Origin: an uncultured Christensenella sp.
Lineage (GTDB): Bacteria; Bacillota; Clostridia; Christensenellales; UBA3700
NCBI GenBank assembly: GCA_949290515.1
Contig: CASERZ010000012.1
Location: forward strand, 1 to 64,000
Direction of reading: 5' to 3'
Length of the DNA: 64,000 nucleotides
The translations under genes were made by a program, and so were the position numbers. Each line of letters opens with the position of its first letter. Position 1 is the first letter of the stretch. Below the pieces are notes generated by a model, which ran no database searches, was not told the origin of the DNA, and was given only the letters and a program-made list of their open reading frames with translations. Below are positions 14,054 through 24,300 of the stretch, in pieces.

Positions 14054-14130
14054 CATAATCCTATATATTATTTATCAATATAATATATAAGACAGCGGCG
14101 ATCCGACGGACGCAAAAGCAACAATTTAAA

Positions 14131-14156
14131 GGCGTTTGGAAACAAACGCCTTTTTT
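14131..14156 (+). terminator. Terminator of the glnA-pyrG operon
   Basis: GGCGTTTG (14131-14138) pairs with CAAACGCC (14143-14150) around GAAA, followed by TTTTTT. Confidence 0.95.
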
Positions 14157-14220
14157 ACGGGCTGATATTTTGAGAAAATTTTCTTTTTATGAAATATAAG
14201 TGATATGCCCGTTGTATTTA

Positions 14221-14235
14221 TAGTGTAAAACACTA
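14221..14235. promoter_or_regulatory. Palindrome upstream of the LRR lipoprotein gene
   Basis: TAGTGT-AAA-ACACTA is a perfect inverted repeat 17 nt before the start codon at 14252. It could be an operator or a small leader hairpin. No clear sigma-A promoter pairs with it, so a promoter read by the ECF sigma factor encoded next is possible (inference). Confidence 0.4.
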
Positions 14236-14251
14236 AAGGCAGGATTGATTT

Positions 14252-15916
14252 ATGAAGAAAAAAACGCTTGCGATATTTTTTATAGTCGTTTTGCTTACTT
14301 TGGCTTTGTCGGTATTTGCCGCGTGCGATGACGGCGGCGACGAACTTCCCGACGGAGTGTACTATATTCCCCCTAAAGCTCCCTCGGGGGATTTGCCCGA
14401 AGTTACCAAGCCCGACGACTATGACGGCATAGCAAACTATTATACCCGCGAGGACTGCGAATGGAAGGAGGTTACCGATTCGCAAGGCTTGACTTATAAG
14501 ATAAGAAACGGTAAGGCGGTAATAGATTATTTCAGACACTCTTCCGATGAGAAAAGGGAAAAAATACCCGAAAACATAGTTATTCCCACGAGTGTACAAT
14601 GTTACGGATACGACTTCGAGGTGGAGATTGCAGAATATGCTTTTTACCAAATCGACCGACTTGAAAGCGTCGTTATCGAAAACGGTGTGAAAGTAATCGG
14701 CATATACACCTTTGCATCGTGTCATAATTTAAAAAGCGTAGTCATTCCCGCCAGTGTGGAAGAAATCAAAGAATACGCTTTTATACACTCGGGGGTAGAG
14801 AGCGTCGTTATTGAAGACGGGTTACGCAATATAGGAGTAAGTGCATTTGAGTACACAGAATTGAGCGGCTTAACTCTTCCTGATACGTTGCAAAGAATAG
14901 GAGAACGCGCTTTTTACGGTTCTGCTATTCAAAGCGTAGAAATCAAAAGTGCAATCGGTATAGGAGATTACGCTTTCAGTAATTGCGTTAATCTTAAAGA
15001 CGTAACCTTTCCGAACAATTTGGAAGAGATAGGAACATTCGCTTTCAGTAATACGAATATCCAAAGCGCAAATATTCAAAGCGCAATCGGCATAGGCGAG
15101 TATGCTTTCAGTGGCTGCGCCAATCTCATAGAGGTAACCCTTCCCGACAACTTGAAAGAGATAGGAAGTTATGCGTTTTGCGACAGCGCTTATTTAAGGG
15201 TGATGACTATTCCCGCGTCGGTCGAGCGTATAGGATACAGTATTTTGGATAATTCGCGCGGAGGTTGGCTTTTCTGCGAAGCAGAGCAGTGTCCCGAAGG
15301 CTGGGATGAGTGGTGGTGTAAGTCAAAGTTGTATGTCGTATGGGATTGCAACGATAAGGCTGTTACGAAAGACGGTACACGCGTAGTCAAAGACGGAATA
15401 TTATATTACGCTCTTTCCGAAGACGCCGCTACCGCTAAGGTCGTATGTTATGATAATTGGTCGCCCAGAAAAGAGATAACTGTACCTTCGCAAATTACGG
15501 TTGACGGCAAGGTGTACGAAGTAACGGAAATAGGAGATTATGCTTTTGTCCGCGGCACAGATATTAAAAAAGCCGTCATAGGCGACAGCGTTACGATGAT
15601 AGGAATGTACGCTTTTTACGAGTCGTCGCTTAAAGAGGTAGTATTGCCTTTAAATCTTGAAGCGATAGATTTCTATGCGTTTGCCGAAACAAAACTCACT
15701 CAGGTAGTGTTGCCCGAAAACATAAAGAAGATATACGGAGACGCATTCGATACGGATACGTTGGAGTCCGTGGAATTTACGGGGCATAAGACTTGGCGTA
15801 AAGTCGTAGACGGTCAGTATGTATATTTGGACGTCAGCGACCCTGTGAACAATGTGGAGATTTTGAAAAATATATCTACAAGCATAATGGTATGGTTATT
15901 AGATATTTATATATAA
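14252..15916 (+). CDS. BspA-like leucine-rich-repeat surface lipoprotein
   Basis: 554 residues. A lipoprotein signal peptide ends in the lipobox FAAC (Cys25), so the protein is secreted and lipid-anchored. From about residue 125 there are LRR_5 (BspA or Treponema type) repeats of the form A-F-x-x-C/S-x-x-L-x-x-V-x-I-P-x-S-V-x-x-I-G, for example in SVVIPASVEEIKEYAF and VTLPDNLKEIGSYAF, in two blocks separated by a Trp/Cys-rich segment around residues 335-370 (FCEAEQCPEGWDEWWC). Such proteins bind host or microbial surfaces or matrix in other bacteria; the ligand here is unknown. It is followed 19 nt later by an ECF sigma factor and its membrane partner, which suggests a regulated surface module. 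Confidence 0.9.
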   Translation: MKKKTLAIFFIVVLLTLALSVFAACDDGGDELPDGVYYIPPKAPSGDLPEVTKPDDYDGIANYYTREDCEWKEVTDSQGLTYKIRNGKAVIDYFRHSSDEKREKIPENIVIPTSVQCYGYDFEVEIAEYAFYQIDRLESVVIENGVKVIGIYTFASCHNLKSVVIPASVEEIKEYAFIHSGVESVVIEDGLRNIGVSAFEYTELSGLTLPDTLQRIGERAFYGSAIQSVEIKSAIGIGDYAFSNCVNLKDVTFPNNLEEIGTFAFSNTNIQSANIQSAIGIGEYAFSGCANLIEVTLPDNLKEIGSYAFCDSAYLRVMTIPASVERIGYSILDNSRGGWLFCEAEQCPEGWDEWWCKSKLYVVWDCNDKAVTKDGTRVVKDGILYYALSEDAATAKVVCYDNWSPRKEITVPSQITVDGKVYEVTEIGDYAFVRGTDIKKAVIGDSVTMIGMYAFYESSLKEVVLPLNLEAIDFYAFAETKLTQVVLPENIKKIYGDAFDTDTLESVEFTGHKTWRKVVDGQYVYLDVSDPVNNVEILKNISTSIMVWLLDIYI

Positions 15917-15935
15917 GAAAAGTTGCGGGGACGGC

Positions 15936-16400
15936 ATGGGAGATATAAAAAACATTAATTACATAGTCAACGCTTACGGCGATATGCTGTTCAGAGTTGC
16001 ATATCAATACACTCGCAACAGGAGCGAAGCCGAGGACGTAACGCAGGACGTATTCGTGGCGATGCTCAAGAAGATGCCTTTCAAAAGCGAGGAGCATCTC
16101 AAGGCGTGGTTGATAAGAGTGGCAATCAACAAAAGCATAAATTACCTCAAGTCCAGCCGTAAAAAAGTGCTTTCTCTCGATGAGAATATCGACGTCGAGG
16201 CAAAACACTCAGAGACGGATGAGATAGAGGAATTACAGGAGCTACCCGAATTCGACAGGAGCGTAATATATCTATATTATTACGAGGGATATAGTATAAA
16301 GGAGATAGCTAAAATAACAGGCAAGAGCGCGAACTCAATCAATATAAGGTTGTTCAGAGCGCGCGAAAAACTCAAAACTCTCTTGGAGGAAAGAAGATAA
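15936..16400 (+). CDS. ECF-type RNA polymerase sigma factor
   Basis: 154 residues, typical ECF size. Sigma-2: DMLFRVAYQYTRNRSEAEDVTQDVFVAMLKKM. Sigma-4: LPEFDRSVIYLYYYEGYSIKEIAKITGKSANSINIRLFRAREKLK with the helix-turn-helix. No regions 1 or 3. The start MGDIKNINYIVNAYGD follows a G-rich stretch rather than a textbook Shine-Dalgarno. It overlaps the next gene by one base (TAATG), so the two are translated together. That gene has an N-terminal cytoplasmic segment and a transmembrane helix, the layout of an anti-sigma factor. Confidence 0.95.
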   Translation: MGDIKNINYIVNAYGDMLFRVAYQYTRNRSEAEDVTQDVFVAMLKKMPFKSEEHLKAWLIRVAINKSINYLKSSRKKVLSLDENIDVEAKHSETDEIEELQELPEFDRSVIYLYYYEGYSIKEIAKITGKSANSINIRLFRAREKLKTLLEERR

Positions 16401-18646
16401 TGGAAAGGCAATGTCTGTATACCGACAAGATGTCGGAGCTAAAACTCAATAACCAGGCAAAAGACAGAATTTTGCAAAATCTGTATAATATAGAAACTGC
16501 AAGAGAGGAAAAGAAGGCTCTTAGCAAATCCAGACCTTTGGTAAAGCGCGCGTCGTTCTGGATACCGCTCACTTCCGCACTTTGCGTAGTGATACTTGCG
16601 ATAAGCATAATTGCGGCGGCGTTAGCTCCGACGGAGCAACCTCTTCCGCATGTATATACCGTAGAAAATCCGATTTCTTCAAGTGACAGAATATACTTGA
16701 CGGGAGTAGTGCAAAACGCGCAATATCTACCGGAGGTCAGCGCTTTGACTAGCGTAGATTCGAGCGAGGCGCAAATATCGCTTGCGTCGGACGGCTCATC
16801 TACAAGCAAGTATCCCGCAGGGGCAGACCCTACCGATATGTATTTCGAGGTTGACGGCGAAACTTTGCGTATGACGGAAGATATAGCGCAAACGCTTCTC
16901 AATGCGCTGGCAACCAATTCGTCGCAAAAAGAAAACGACGTATGGTCGATTGAAAATATCCGAAAAGAAATATCGTTTATGATGGATATAATTCCCGGCT
17001 ACGACCAGTGGTTTTATTTGTCGGGCAAAATGTCCTATGTGCAGAACTACAGCGATTATCTGGGTTGTACCTACAAGCTCAGCTACGATGAGCAGACGGG
17101 AGAGATAAATATGACCAGAGTAACGTACAGCAGGCTTGATTTGTACGATATGGATGACAGGTATCTGTATCTTGACGAAAGCATAAAAGTGGTTCTCAAC
17201 GTAAAATACTACAAAAACGACGAAGGCAAAGACGTAGTGGAATGCAGTACCGTGAAATATTTCGAATACGGCGGCGAAAGCTATCTGTATTCTGTAGAGG
17301 TACTTAAGAATACCGCCAATGAGTCTGCATCCAAGCTATCTATATACAATATATTCGAGCGTCCTCTCAACGAGTTGTTTTATCTTCCCGACAGCCCGAA
17401 CGGAAATTTTGTAAGAGAAGTTTTTGCAATACAGGATTATTTGCCTTACGGCAAAGTCGTCAACTATCGGCAGATAGACTATTCCGAAGATAGTGTATCG
17501 GTATTCAAAATGGATAAGGTATTGTCTTCGGAGCTCGAAGATAATCAGAAGTCGGAACTTACTTTCTATGAGTGCAACGGCGAGGACGCGATTCTCTGGG
17601 ACGGTGTGTGGGACTATTACGACGAAGAGAGCGAAAGCGAAAAGCGTCTCGGCATGGCTGCTGCCTCGCACACGGGGATTTACGTAGACGGCTACGAAAT
17701 ATACGCCGCGCCGACAGGAATAGGGGCAATAACCGCTTCTGAGCACAACGTTTTCCGAGTAGGACGTCTGTGCTCGAGTTGCAACAGTATCTACGGTTAC
17801 GATTATACCGACACTGTCAAATACTGTCCTCATGTCAGAAGCGTGGACGAGGTAACTCGAAAATCGGTTTCCAAGACGGTAAACAAAGGCGGAATTTATA
17901 CCGCAGAGGACAGCGAGAAGACTGTTTTGGCGGCACAGCTTGAAAAATTTTATCTCAATATCAACGGCGTATCCAAAGATTTTGTCGAGTCTGCGCATGG
18001 AGAAAACGCTTTCGAGAAATCGGTAGACGAATACACTGCTTCGATAGTCGAGTATTATATAGACGAAGTAATGAACCTTGAAGAAATCGAGAGCGACGTA
18101 TCGGACAGCTTGAGTAAAAGTGAAGTAATCGATGACGAAAAGATGAGCGAGATTATGGACGGTTTACTGCTCGGTATAAAGGATATGGAAAGCATAGGCA
18201 GCGTAACTTACGGCGAAACGTGTACGGTACATTACGACGTAACCGTAACTCTCAACGGCGTCGAGGTCGATGCAGACAAGAAATACTATCTCGCGCTTTA
18301 CACCGACAACAATGACGATAAGAATATAAACGGAACGGTAATAGCCGAGAAGGAAATCGATTTGACTGCTCAAAGAGTATACAACATAAACGGCTCGTTC
18401 GATTATATGGATATTGTCAAAAAGACTGACGTTTCCAAGATTGACTCGCGCCTCAGCGGCTCGGTTTACGTGGGAATAATAAGCTACGACGGCGACGGTA
18501 ACGTCGTAAGAGAAACGACTAACAGACAGTTCCGCTTGCAAAGCGAGAGAATCAAGTACGTCGCGTCGTACAAAAAGGACGGTAAAAAGCTCTTTTACTC
18601 GTTTACGGCTACATCGTATCTGAGTTATCGCATCAGCATTATTTAG
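16400..18646 (+). CDS. Membrane-anchored probable anti-sigma factor with large extracytoplasmic domain
   Basis: 748 residues, start overlapping the sigma-factor stop. Residues 1-50 are cytoplasmic and charged, 53-75 form one transmembrane helix (FWIPLTSALCVVILAISIIAAALA), and about 670 residues lie outside. I recognise no catalytic domain. The outer part contains a four-ligand pattern C-S-S-C...Y-C-P-H in VGRLCSSCNSIYGYDYT followed by VKYCPHV, which could bind zinc, and is otherwise rich in Tyr, Asp and Ser. Position and topology argue for an anti-sigma/sensor role. The size is much larger than RsiW-like anti-sigmas, so sensing of an outside signal by the ectodomain is plausible (inference). 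Confidence 0.7.
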   Translation: MERQCLYTDKMSELKLNNQAKDRILQNLYNIETAREEKKALSKSRPLVKRASFWIPLTSALCVVILAISIIAAALAPTEQPLPHVYTVENPISSSDRIYLTGVVQNAQYLPEVSALTSVDSSEAQISLASDGSSTSKYPAGADPTDMYFEVDGETLRMTEDIAQTLLNALATNSSQKENDVWSIENIRKEISFMMDIIPGYDQWFYLSGKMSYVQNYSDYLGCTYKLSYDEQTGEINMTRVTYSRLDLYDMDDRYLYLDESIKVVLNVKYYKNDEGKDVVECSTVKYFEYGGESYLYSVEVLKNTANESASKLSIYNIFERPLNELFYLPDSPNGNFVREVFAIQDYLPYGKVVNYRQIDYSEDSVSVFKMDKVLSSELEDNQKSELTFYECNGEDAILWDGVWDYYDEESESEKRLGMAAASHTGIYVDGYEIYAAPTGIGAITASEHNVFRVGRLCSSCNSIYGYDYTDTVKYCPHVRSVDEVTRKSVSKTVNKGGIYTAEDSEKTVLAAQLEKFYLNINGVSKDFVESAHGENAFEKSVDEYTASIVEYYIDEVMNLEEIESDVSDSLSKSEVIDDEKMSEIMDGLLLGIKDMESIGSVTYGETCTVHYDVTVTLNGVEVDADKKYYLALYTDNNDDKNINGTVIAEKEIDLTAQRVYNINGSFDYMDIVKKTDVSKIDSRLSGSVYVGIISYDGDGNVVRETTNRQFRLQSERIKYVASYKKDGKKLFYSFTATSYLSYRISII

Positions 18647-18765
18647 CAGGTTGCCAAGCAGTATGACAAAACTGCTCAGGCGTTAATCCGTAACTCTAAA
18701 CAAAACAGAAAAATGTAACATAAAAAGCATATCGGAAATACCTGCACAACATAACTACATAACAA

Positions 18766-18797
18766 AAAGGCGTGCCGTGCGGCGCGCCTTTGTCTTA
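18766..18797. terminator. Bidirectional terminator between the anti-sigma and ktrA genes
   Basis: AAAGGCG-T-GCC pairs with GGC-G-CGCCTTT (18766-18791). The minus-strand direction continues with TTTTTGTT, the better T-run, so it chiefly ends ktrA. Confidence 0.8.
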
Positions 18798-18811
18798 TTG
18801 ATAACAATTTA

Positions 18812-19513
18812 CTATTCGTCTTTCTGGCTGAGTTTGTTGGCGGTAAAGCTGAGGTTTTCGATATCCTGATTGCTTCCGCCGACGACGATAATATCGTCTT
18901 CTTTGAGTATAGTATCGCCTGTAGGTGCGGTAATTACTTCGTCGTTAGCGCGAATGATTATTAGTACGTTGACAGCGTATTCGCTTCTGAGGGCAAGCTC
19001 ACCGAGATTTTTGTTTATCCATTTATCCGGGATACGGATTTCTGCGATAGAGTAGCCCGCTACAATCTCCATATGGTTCTGAATATTGGGATTGATGAGG
19101 GTAGTCGCTACCTTGACTGCCATAGCCGCTTCGGGATAAATGACCTGATTGACGCCTATTTTGTTTAGTACCTTGCCGTGCTTTTCGTTGTGAGCCTTTG
19201 CGATTATATTCTTTACGCCCAGCTCCTTGCATATAAGCGCGGAGATTATGGAAGCCTGTATATTGTTACCGATAGCGATAACTACGGTATCGAAGTTTTC
19301 GATAGCTACCGTGCGCAAGGTATTTTCTTCCGATACGTCGGCGACAAGCGAGTGCGTGCAGAATCCCGCTACCTCGTTTATCTTTTCTTCGTCGATATCA
19401 ATGGCAAGGACTTCGTAGCCGTAGTTGTAGAGAGCCTTTGTAATCTCTGTACCGAATTTACCCAGTCCTAGCACTGCGAATTGTTGGTTTTTGGTGTGTT
19501 TGAATTTTTTCAT
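18812..19513 (-). CDS. ktrA: Potassium uptake regulatory subunit (RCK protein)
   Basis: Cytosolic gating ring of the Ktr potassium channel. 233 residues: an RCK_N Rossmann domain with VLGLGKFGTEITKALYNYGYEVLAIDIDEE (nucleotide-binding GxGxxG and acidic residue), then RCK_C from about residue 145 (AGYSIAEIRIPDKWINKNLGEL, ITAPTGDTILKEDDIIVVGG), the domain that binds cyclic-di-AMP in Firmicutes homologues. It is downstream of ktrB with 31 nt between them, on the same strand. Confidence 0.95.
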   Translation of the reverse strand: MKKFKHTKNQQFAVLGLGKFGTEITKALYNYGYEVLAIDIDEEKINEVAGFCTHSLVADVSEENTLRTVAIENFDTVVIAIGNNIQASIISALICKELGVKNIIAKAHNEKHGKVLNKIGVNQVIYPEAAMAVKVATTLINPNIQNHMEIVAGYSIAEIRIPDKWINKNLGELALRSEYAVNVLIIIRANDEVITAPTGDTILKEDDIIVVGGSNQDIENLSFTANKLSQKDE

Positions 19514-19544
19514 AACTGAACTCCTTTTTGTGACTTCGGAAATA

Positions 19545-20945
19545 TTATACCGTTACGTTGGCTTCGGGATAACGTATTTTGCTTACCTGCTTTATGCTTC
19601 GTGTAAAGGACATAAAGAATGTAAACGCACCTATACGCCCGAGGTACATATTGAGCATTATTACTATTTTGCTTATGGGCGACAGCAGAGGCGTGACGCC
19701 AAGCGACAGTCCGCACGTTGCGTACGCGCTTATCTGTTCGAATATCAATGCGGTCATAGTCGTTTCTTCGACGTTGTTTTCGACAAGAAGAAGTACGAAC
19801 ATACTCGTAAGCATTACGGTAAGCGCCAAGGAAAGCACCGTAATCGCCTTGGTAAGGGTGTTTGTGCCGATAGCCTTCATATCGACCACAAACTCTTTTT
19901 TGTTTTTGAGTGTTGCGAAGACTTGCGCGCCGAGAATATATACGGTGGTAACCTTGATACCGCCGCCCGTAGAGCCGGGAGCTGCGCCGACAAACATCAA
20001 AAGCATCGAAGTGCCAATCGACAAGTCGCTCATTTTCGACAAGTCGAAACTGTTGAAACCTGCGGTACGGCATGATACGGAGTGGAAATAGCTGTTGACC
20101 CACTGACCGAAAAGAGGCAGATTGCCTATTGTGTCGGGGTTGTTACGCTCGGCAATCCATATCACGAAAGCTCCGCCGAATGCAAAAATCAGCGTCATTA
20201 TAATTACGATTTTCGTGTGCAAGGACAGGCGACGGAAACGTTTGTTTTCGGATATGTCTATCAATACGATAAAACCTATGCCGCCTATGCCTATGAGCAG
20301 CGCAAGAGTGATAAGTACCAAGTAGTTATCGTTTATCGACGTGAGAGAAGTGCCTGTAAGACTCACGACGTCAAAGCCTGCGTTGCAAAAAGCGGATATG
20401 CTGTGGAATATGCCAAACCACAGAGATTTGCCGAAAGAGTATCCCTCTATGCAAAAACCAATCGTAAGCAGTATCGCACCGATAAGCTCTACCCCGAATG
20501 CAAGAATTACGATTTTGATTGCTATGGACTTGAGTTTGCCCATACCCGTGGACTGCATATCTTCGCTCATACTTACGAGACGGCGGAGAGTAAACTTTCT
20601 GCCTATCATAGAGTAGAAGAAAGATGTCAGGGTCATAAATCCCAGACCGCCAATTTGTATGAGCAATAAAATTACCACTTGACCGAAAACCGTAAAAGTG
20701 TCTGCCGTAGGAGCTACGATAAGACCTGTTACGCAAGTTGCGGAAGTGGCGGTAAACAGTGCGTCGATAAACTTGAGGTCAACTCCTTCTTTCGTAGAGA
20801 AGGGAAGCATCAGCAAAAGCGAACCGACAAGAATTATTATAGCAAAACCCAGCAAGAGTATTCTTGCCGTGGTGAGATGTCTGAAAATGGAGTTTTTGTT
20901 GGAGCGTGTCAGTAGCGACTCGCTCAAACTAAAAGGTTTTCTCAT
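19545..20945 (-). CDS. ktrB: Potassium uptake membrane subunit
   Basis: Ion-conducting subunit of Ktr/Trk-type K+ transport, 466 residues with four pore repeats. Selectivity-loop sequences are visible: DALFTATSATCVTGLIV, FHSISAFCNAGFDVVS, SVSCRTAGFNSFDLS and EQISAYATCGLSLG, each with the filter glycine. A cytosolic N-terminus of about 25 residues precedes the first helix. It forms an operon with ktrA. The Shine-Dalgarno GGGAGG is about 17 nt from the ATG, farther than usual, with a small hairpin just before it. Confidence 0.95.
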   Translation of the reverse strand: MRKPFSLSESLLTRSNKNSIFRHLTTARILLLGFAIIILVGSLLLMLPFSTKEGVDLKFIDALFTATSATCVTGLIVAPTADTFTVFGQVVILLLIQIGGLGFMTLTSFFYSMIGRKFTLRRLVSMSEDMQSTGMGKLKSIAIKIVILAFGVELIGAILLTIGFCIEGYSFGKSLWFGIFHSISAFCNAGFDVVSLTGTSLTSINDNYLVLITLALLIGIGGIGFIVLIDISENKRFRRLSLHTKIVIIMTLIFAFGGAFVIWIAERNNPDTIGNLPLFGQWVNSYFHSVSCRTAGFNSFDLSKMSDLSIGTSMLLMFVGAAPGSTGGGIKVTTVYILGAQVFATLKNKKEFVVDMKAIGTNTLTKAITVLSLALTVMLTSMFVLLLVENNVEETTMTALIFEQISAYATCGLSLGVTPLLSPISKIVIMLNMYLGRIGAFTFFMSFTRSIKQVSKIRYPEANVTV

Positions 20946-20970
20946 AAACAGTCGTTCAGAGACCTCCCTT

Positions 20971-21027
20971 TACCCGCTCGCGGGTAGCTGTCTACAGTAT
21001 TATATATCAAATTGAGCCTTTTTGCAA
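20971..21027 (-). promoter_or_regulatory. ktrB promoter and leader hairpin
   Basis: TTGCAA (21022-21027), 17-nt spacer, TATAAT (20999-21004) on the minus strand. The leader carries TACCCG-CGAG-CGGGTA (20971-20986) next to the GGGAGG ribosome binding site. It does not look like a ydaO cyclic-di-AMP riboswitch; the leader is only about 50 nt. The rest of 21028-21386 holds nothing I can name. Confidence 0.7.
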
Positions 21028-21386
21028 GTATTTTACTCTCTATGTCGTGACAGATGACTGCAGACATATAAAAACAACAGATTAATCGACACATATCCGC
21101 AAAAAAATGCGGCAAATATTTTTTGACAAGATTTTCGCTCAGTTGCTTAAAATGCGTCGGAAAACAGTAAGCAGAAGCCGTACTCCCTGCAAGGAAAATA
21201 TTTCCTTTAATATATCCGTCTTCTTTGCTTTTCATAAATTATTAAAGAGTGTAATATAAATCTACAATACTGTACAAATTTGATTTTGTGTGATATACTA
21301 TGATAGAAAGATTGCGGATAAATATCCGCATCGGATGTAGGTGAAAACAATATCATATTCATATTAAAGTTTATAGAGGAGTGAAA

Positions 21387-24300
21387 ATGTCTAAGGCTAA
21401 GGAAGTAAGAAAGGTCGATATCCCTAAGAACGAAAGAGCGATTAGGCACAACAGAATAAACAAGAAAACCGGCGCGATAATCGCCGCTATTTGTGTTATA
21501 GTCTTGGTCGCGGGAACTGTAGGATTGTGTTTTGGCGCATACGGTATCGCTGAAAAAGTATGGAACGATAAAATCGGAAACGAGGCGGGAGTGCCTTTTA
21601 ACGAGCTCTTCAGCATATTCAACGGCGTAACGAAAGCGGACGAACAAGCCATTGTAACCAACAAATATTCAGAAGAGGACCTTGACGGCTTTTACGATAA
21701 CCTCAAAAACAAACTGTATCTCTCCAAGGATTACGATATAGACATAACCAAGCTTCTCAGCGCGTTCCTTAAATCCGACGAGGGAGAGGAAAACAGCGGA
21801 GAAGGCGAGCAGGTCACGGTTACTCTCGAGGGCAGTGACGGCTACGATTTGGTATACGTATATACTTATCCCGACGGCAGTCAGCTGAGGAGCGACGTTG
21901 CGCTTACTTCGCAAGAAATTGCCGACAACCAGGACAGTGCCGTAGAGCCTGAAGAAGGAACCGAGGACAATACAGAGGGCGAAACCGTTCAGCAGGGTAC
22001 GGGTAACGAAGCATTGGATGAACTTCTTACCGAACTCGAATTTGATTTTTCCTCTCTCGAAAACTATAACGGCGAGAAGAATATTCTCGAAATATCCGAC
22101 AAACAGCTTGCCGCAGTGGTAAACGCCGTTTACGCTTCGCTGTCCGATATACTTCCTCAGGTGGCAGAGATAGAAACTACTTTGGGAAGCAAGCTTGACG
22201 AAGTAATGGAAGTCAAGCAGATAGTTATCGGCGGAGATATCATCAATCCTCAGACGGTTAAAATTAAAGTAACGTTGTCTGTAAAGGCAAGACAACTCGT
22301 TTCGAATATTGTAGACCAAAAGGGACTTCCCTCATTCATCAAAAAGCTTGTGCCCGAAAATCTTTATGCGTCCGCAATAATTTATCCCAATGACAGCACC
22401 AAGGCAGTGCAGGCTTCAATCAATCAGATGGAAGAAGTCAATACGGATAAAATCGTCAGCATAGTAGACGTCGTTCTTAAGAAAATGGGAAACGATTTGA
22501 ATATTCACGATTTGCTCGTCAGCGTAAATACCAAAGTCGTGGAATTCCTCGAAGGCTTGCAAGCTACTTTGCCTATCAACTTCGTTACGACGGGCAGCGT
22601 TAACACTTTCCCTATCGAAACTCTTATGAAGGCCCTTAAGGTAGAAGTAAGCGAACAGGCATTTCTTTACCTTATGCGCGATATCAAGCTTCCTACCGAG
22701 GAATCTTTGGGTTACGATGTTTACACGGACGAGCGCAAAGAGCGTGAGACGGGAGAGTTTGTTGACGAAATAACGACTAAATACTGCATTGACAATTCTG
22801 AGGGTATAATCACTACGACAAATACCATTGCAGACGTAATCAATCTTGCCGGCAGCGAAAACTTTTTGCAGACCGTAAATATTCAGAATCTCCAATATTA
22901 CAGTGCGTATGTTGCAAATCTTTACAGAGCGCGCACTTCATACGTCGCGCTTGCCAATATGCTTACCAAATACGTCACCGACGAAAATATGCTCGGCGAA
23001 CTCAAGGCGGAGATAATCACGATGTCCTATCAGACGTCAAAGTCTGTTTTAAGCGTGGACTTTAAAGTAAACGTATCGGCTATGCTCGGATTTGACGATG
23101 AAGGCACTATGTCCAATCTTATCAGACAGCTTGTGCCCGCGGAGATATTCGTGAGAGCAAACATTTGTCTTGACGAAAATCTCGGCATTGCTACGAATAT
23201 GGAAGTCAATCTCGTAGGAACGGAAAAATCTCAGGAACACCTCGCGACTTTGACCGCGCTTGCTACGACGTTCGGTATGAACGTGGAAAATCTCAATTAC
23301 GAAAAAATCTGCGAGCAAATCGACAGCGGAATCAGACAGGGCTTGCAGAAAATCAAAGACGCTACGGGATGTGACATAGTCTTTGATACGGGTGAGGCTT
23401 ATATGCCCAACCTGTTTGAGATAGTCAGCGCCGACGAGAGAGTCAACGGCGATATTGCCGAGGACGAACACGTAATTACCGACGCGGAAGTGTGGGAAGT
23501 GATGAAAGGCTTGTACGATTACGAATACGTCGACGACGGAACTTTTGTTCCTTCCGACGATATAAGCCATTTTATCGACGAGCTTTACTATAAATATTTT
23601 ATCAGCGATTCTTTCAAGGACGAACTCGTTGCTTCTCAGGAGAATAATACTTTCCTCGACACTCTCAAGAAAGGCGTAGGTCAAGACTTCAGCAGCAGCA
23701 GAGTAAGATTGCAAGACAAGATAATCGAGGGCGAGGACGGAGTTCAGACCGTAGTCGACGGCATAATGTCCAAAAACAATATCACTCCCGATTACAACGA
23801 AGCGGAAATTACCGGCAGATTCAAACCTGTGTTCTTAATCGAAGAAATAGCTTATTTGATTAACACTCAGGACGAGATGCTCAAGAGTTTGTCTTTCCTC
23901 AAAGACCTCAAGGTGATTTACGCCTACAACAACGCTGACGAAATGAGCCTTATCGTCGAAGGTCAGGGCAACTTGTCCGACCCCGATATGAACGCTTTGC
24001 TTCCCGAGAAAATCAACGTAAATCTCATACTCAATCTGGGAGAAATAAACGCTGACGGCACCAGAGACGATTTGCTCGTAAACGAGTTGGGCGTCAACGA
24101 TATAGACAGCGTAGATGTCGATGCGCAGACTTCTATGACCAAGCTTGACTTGCTCTTCCTGTTCATCGCAAGAATATCGAGAAACTCCGAGAGCGGCGAG
24201 CCTCAGGAAGAAATGACCGTAGAATCAGTCAGTGCGGATATAGAAAAAGGACTCAACGAAGACGTCTACGAAGAAGACGGCGTTACGGTAAAAAACGTAT

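Noticed and set aside
20942-21235. 97-codon minus-strand frame upstream of ktrB
   Set aside because: It covers the ktrB promoter, has no ribosome binding site and shows no recognisable protein features.
20946-21386. Cyclic-di-AMP (ydaO) riboswitch upstream of ktrB
   Set aside because: The promoter lies at 20999-21027, leaving a leader of about 50 nt with a single small hairpin, too short for that aptamer.
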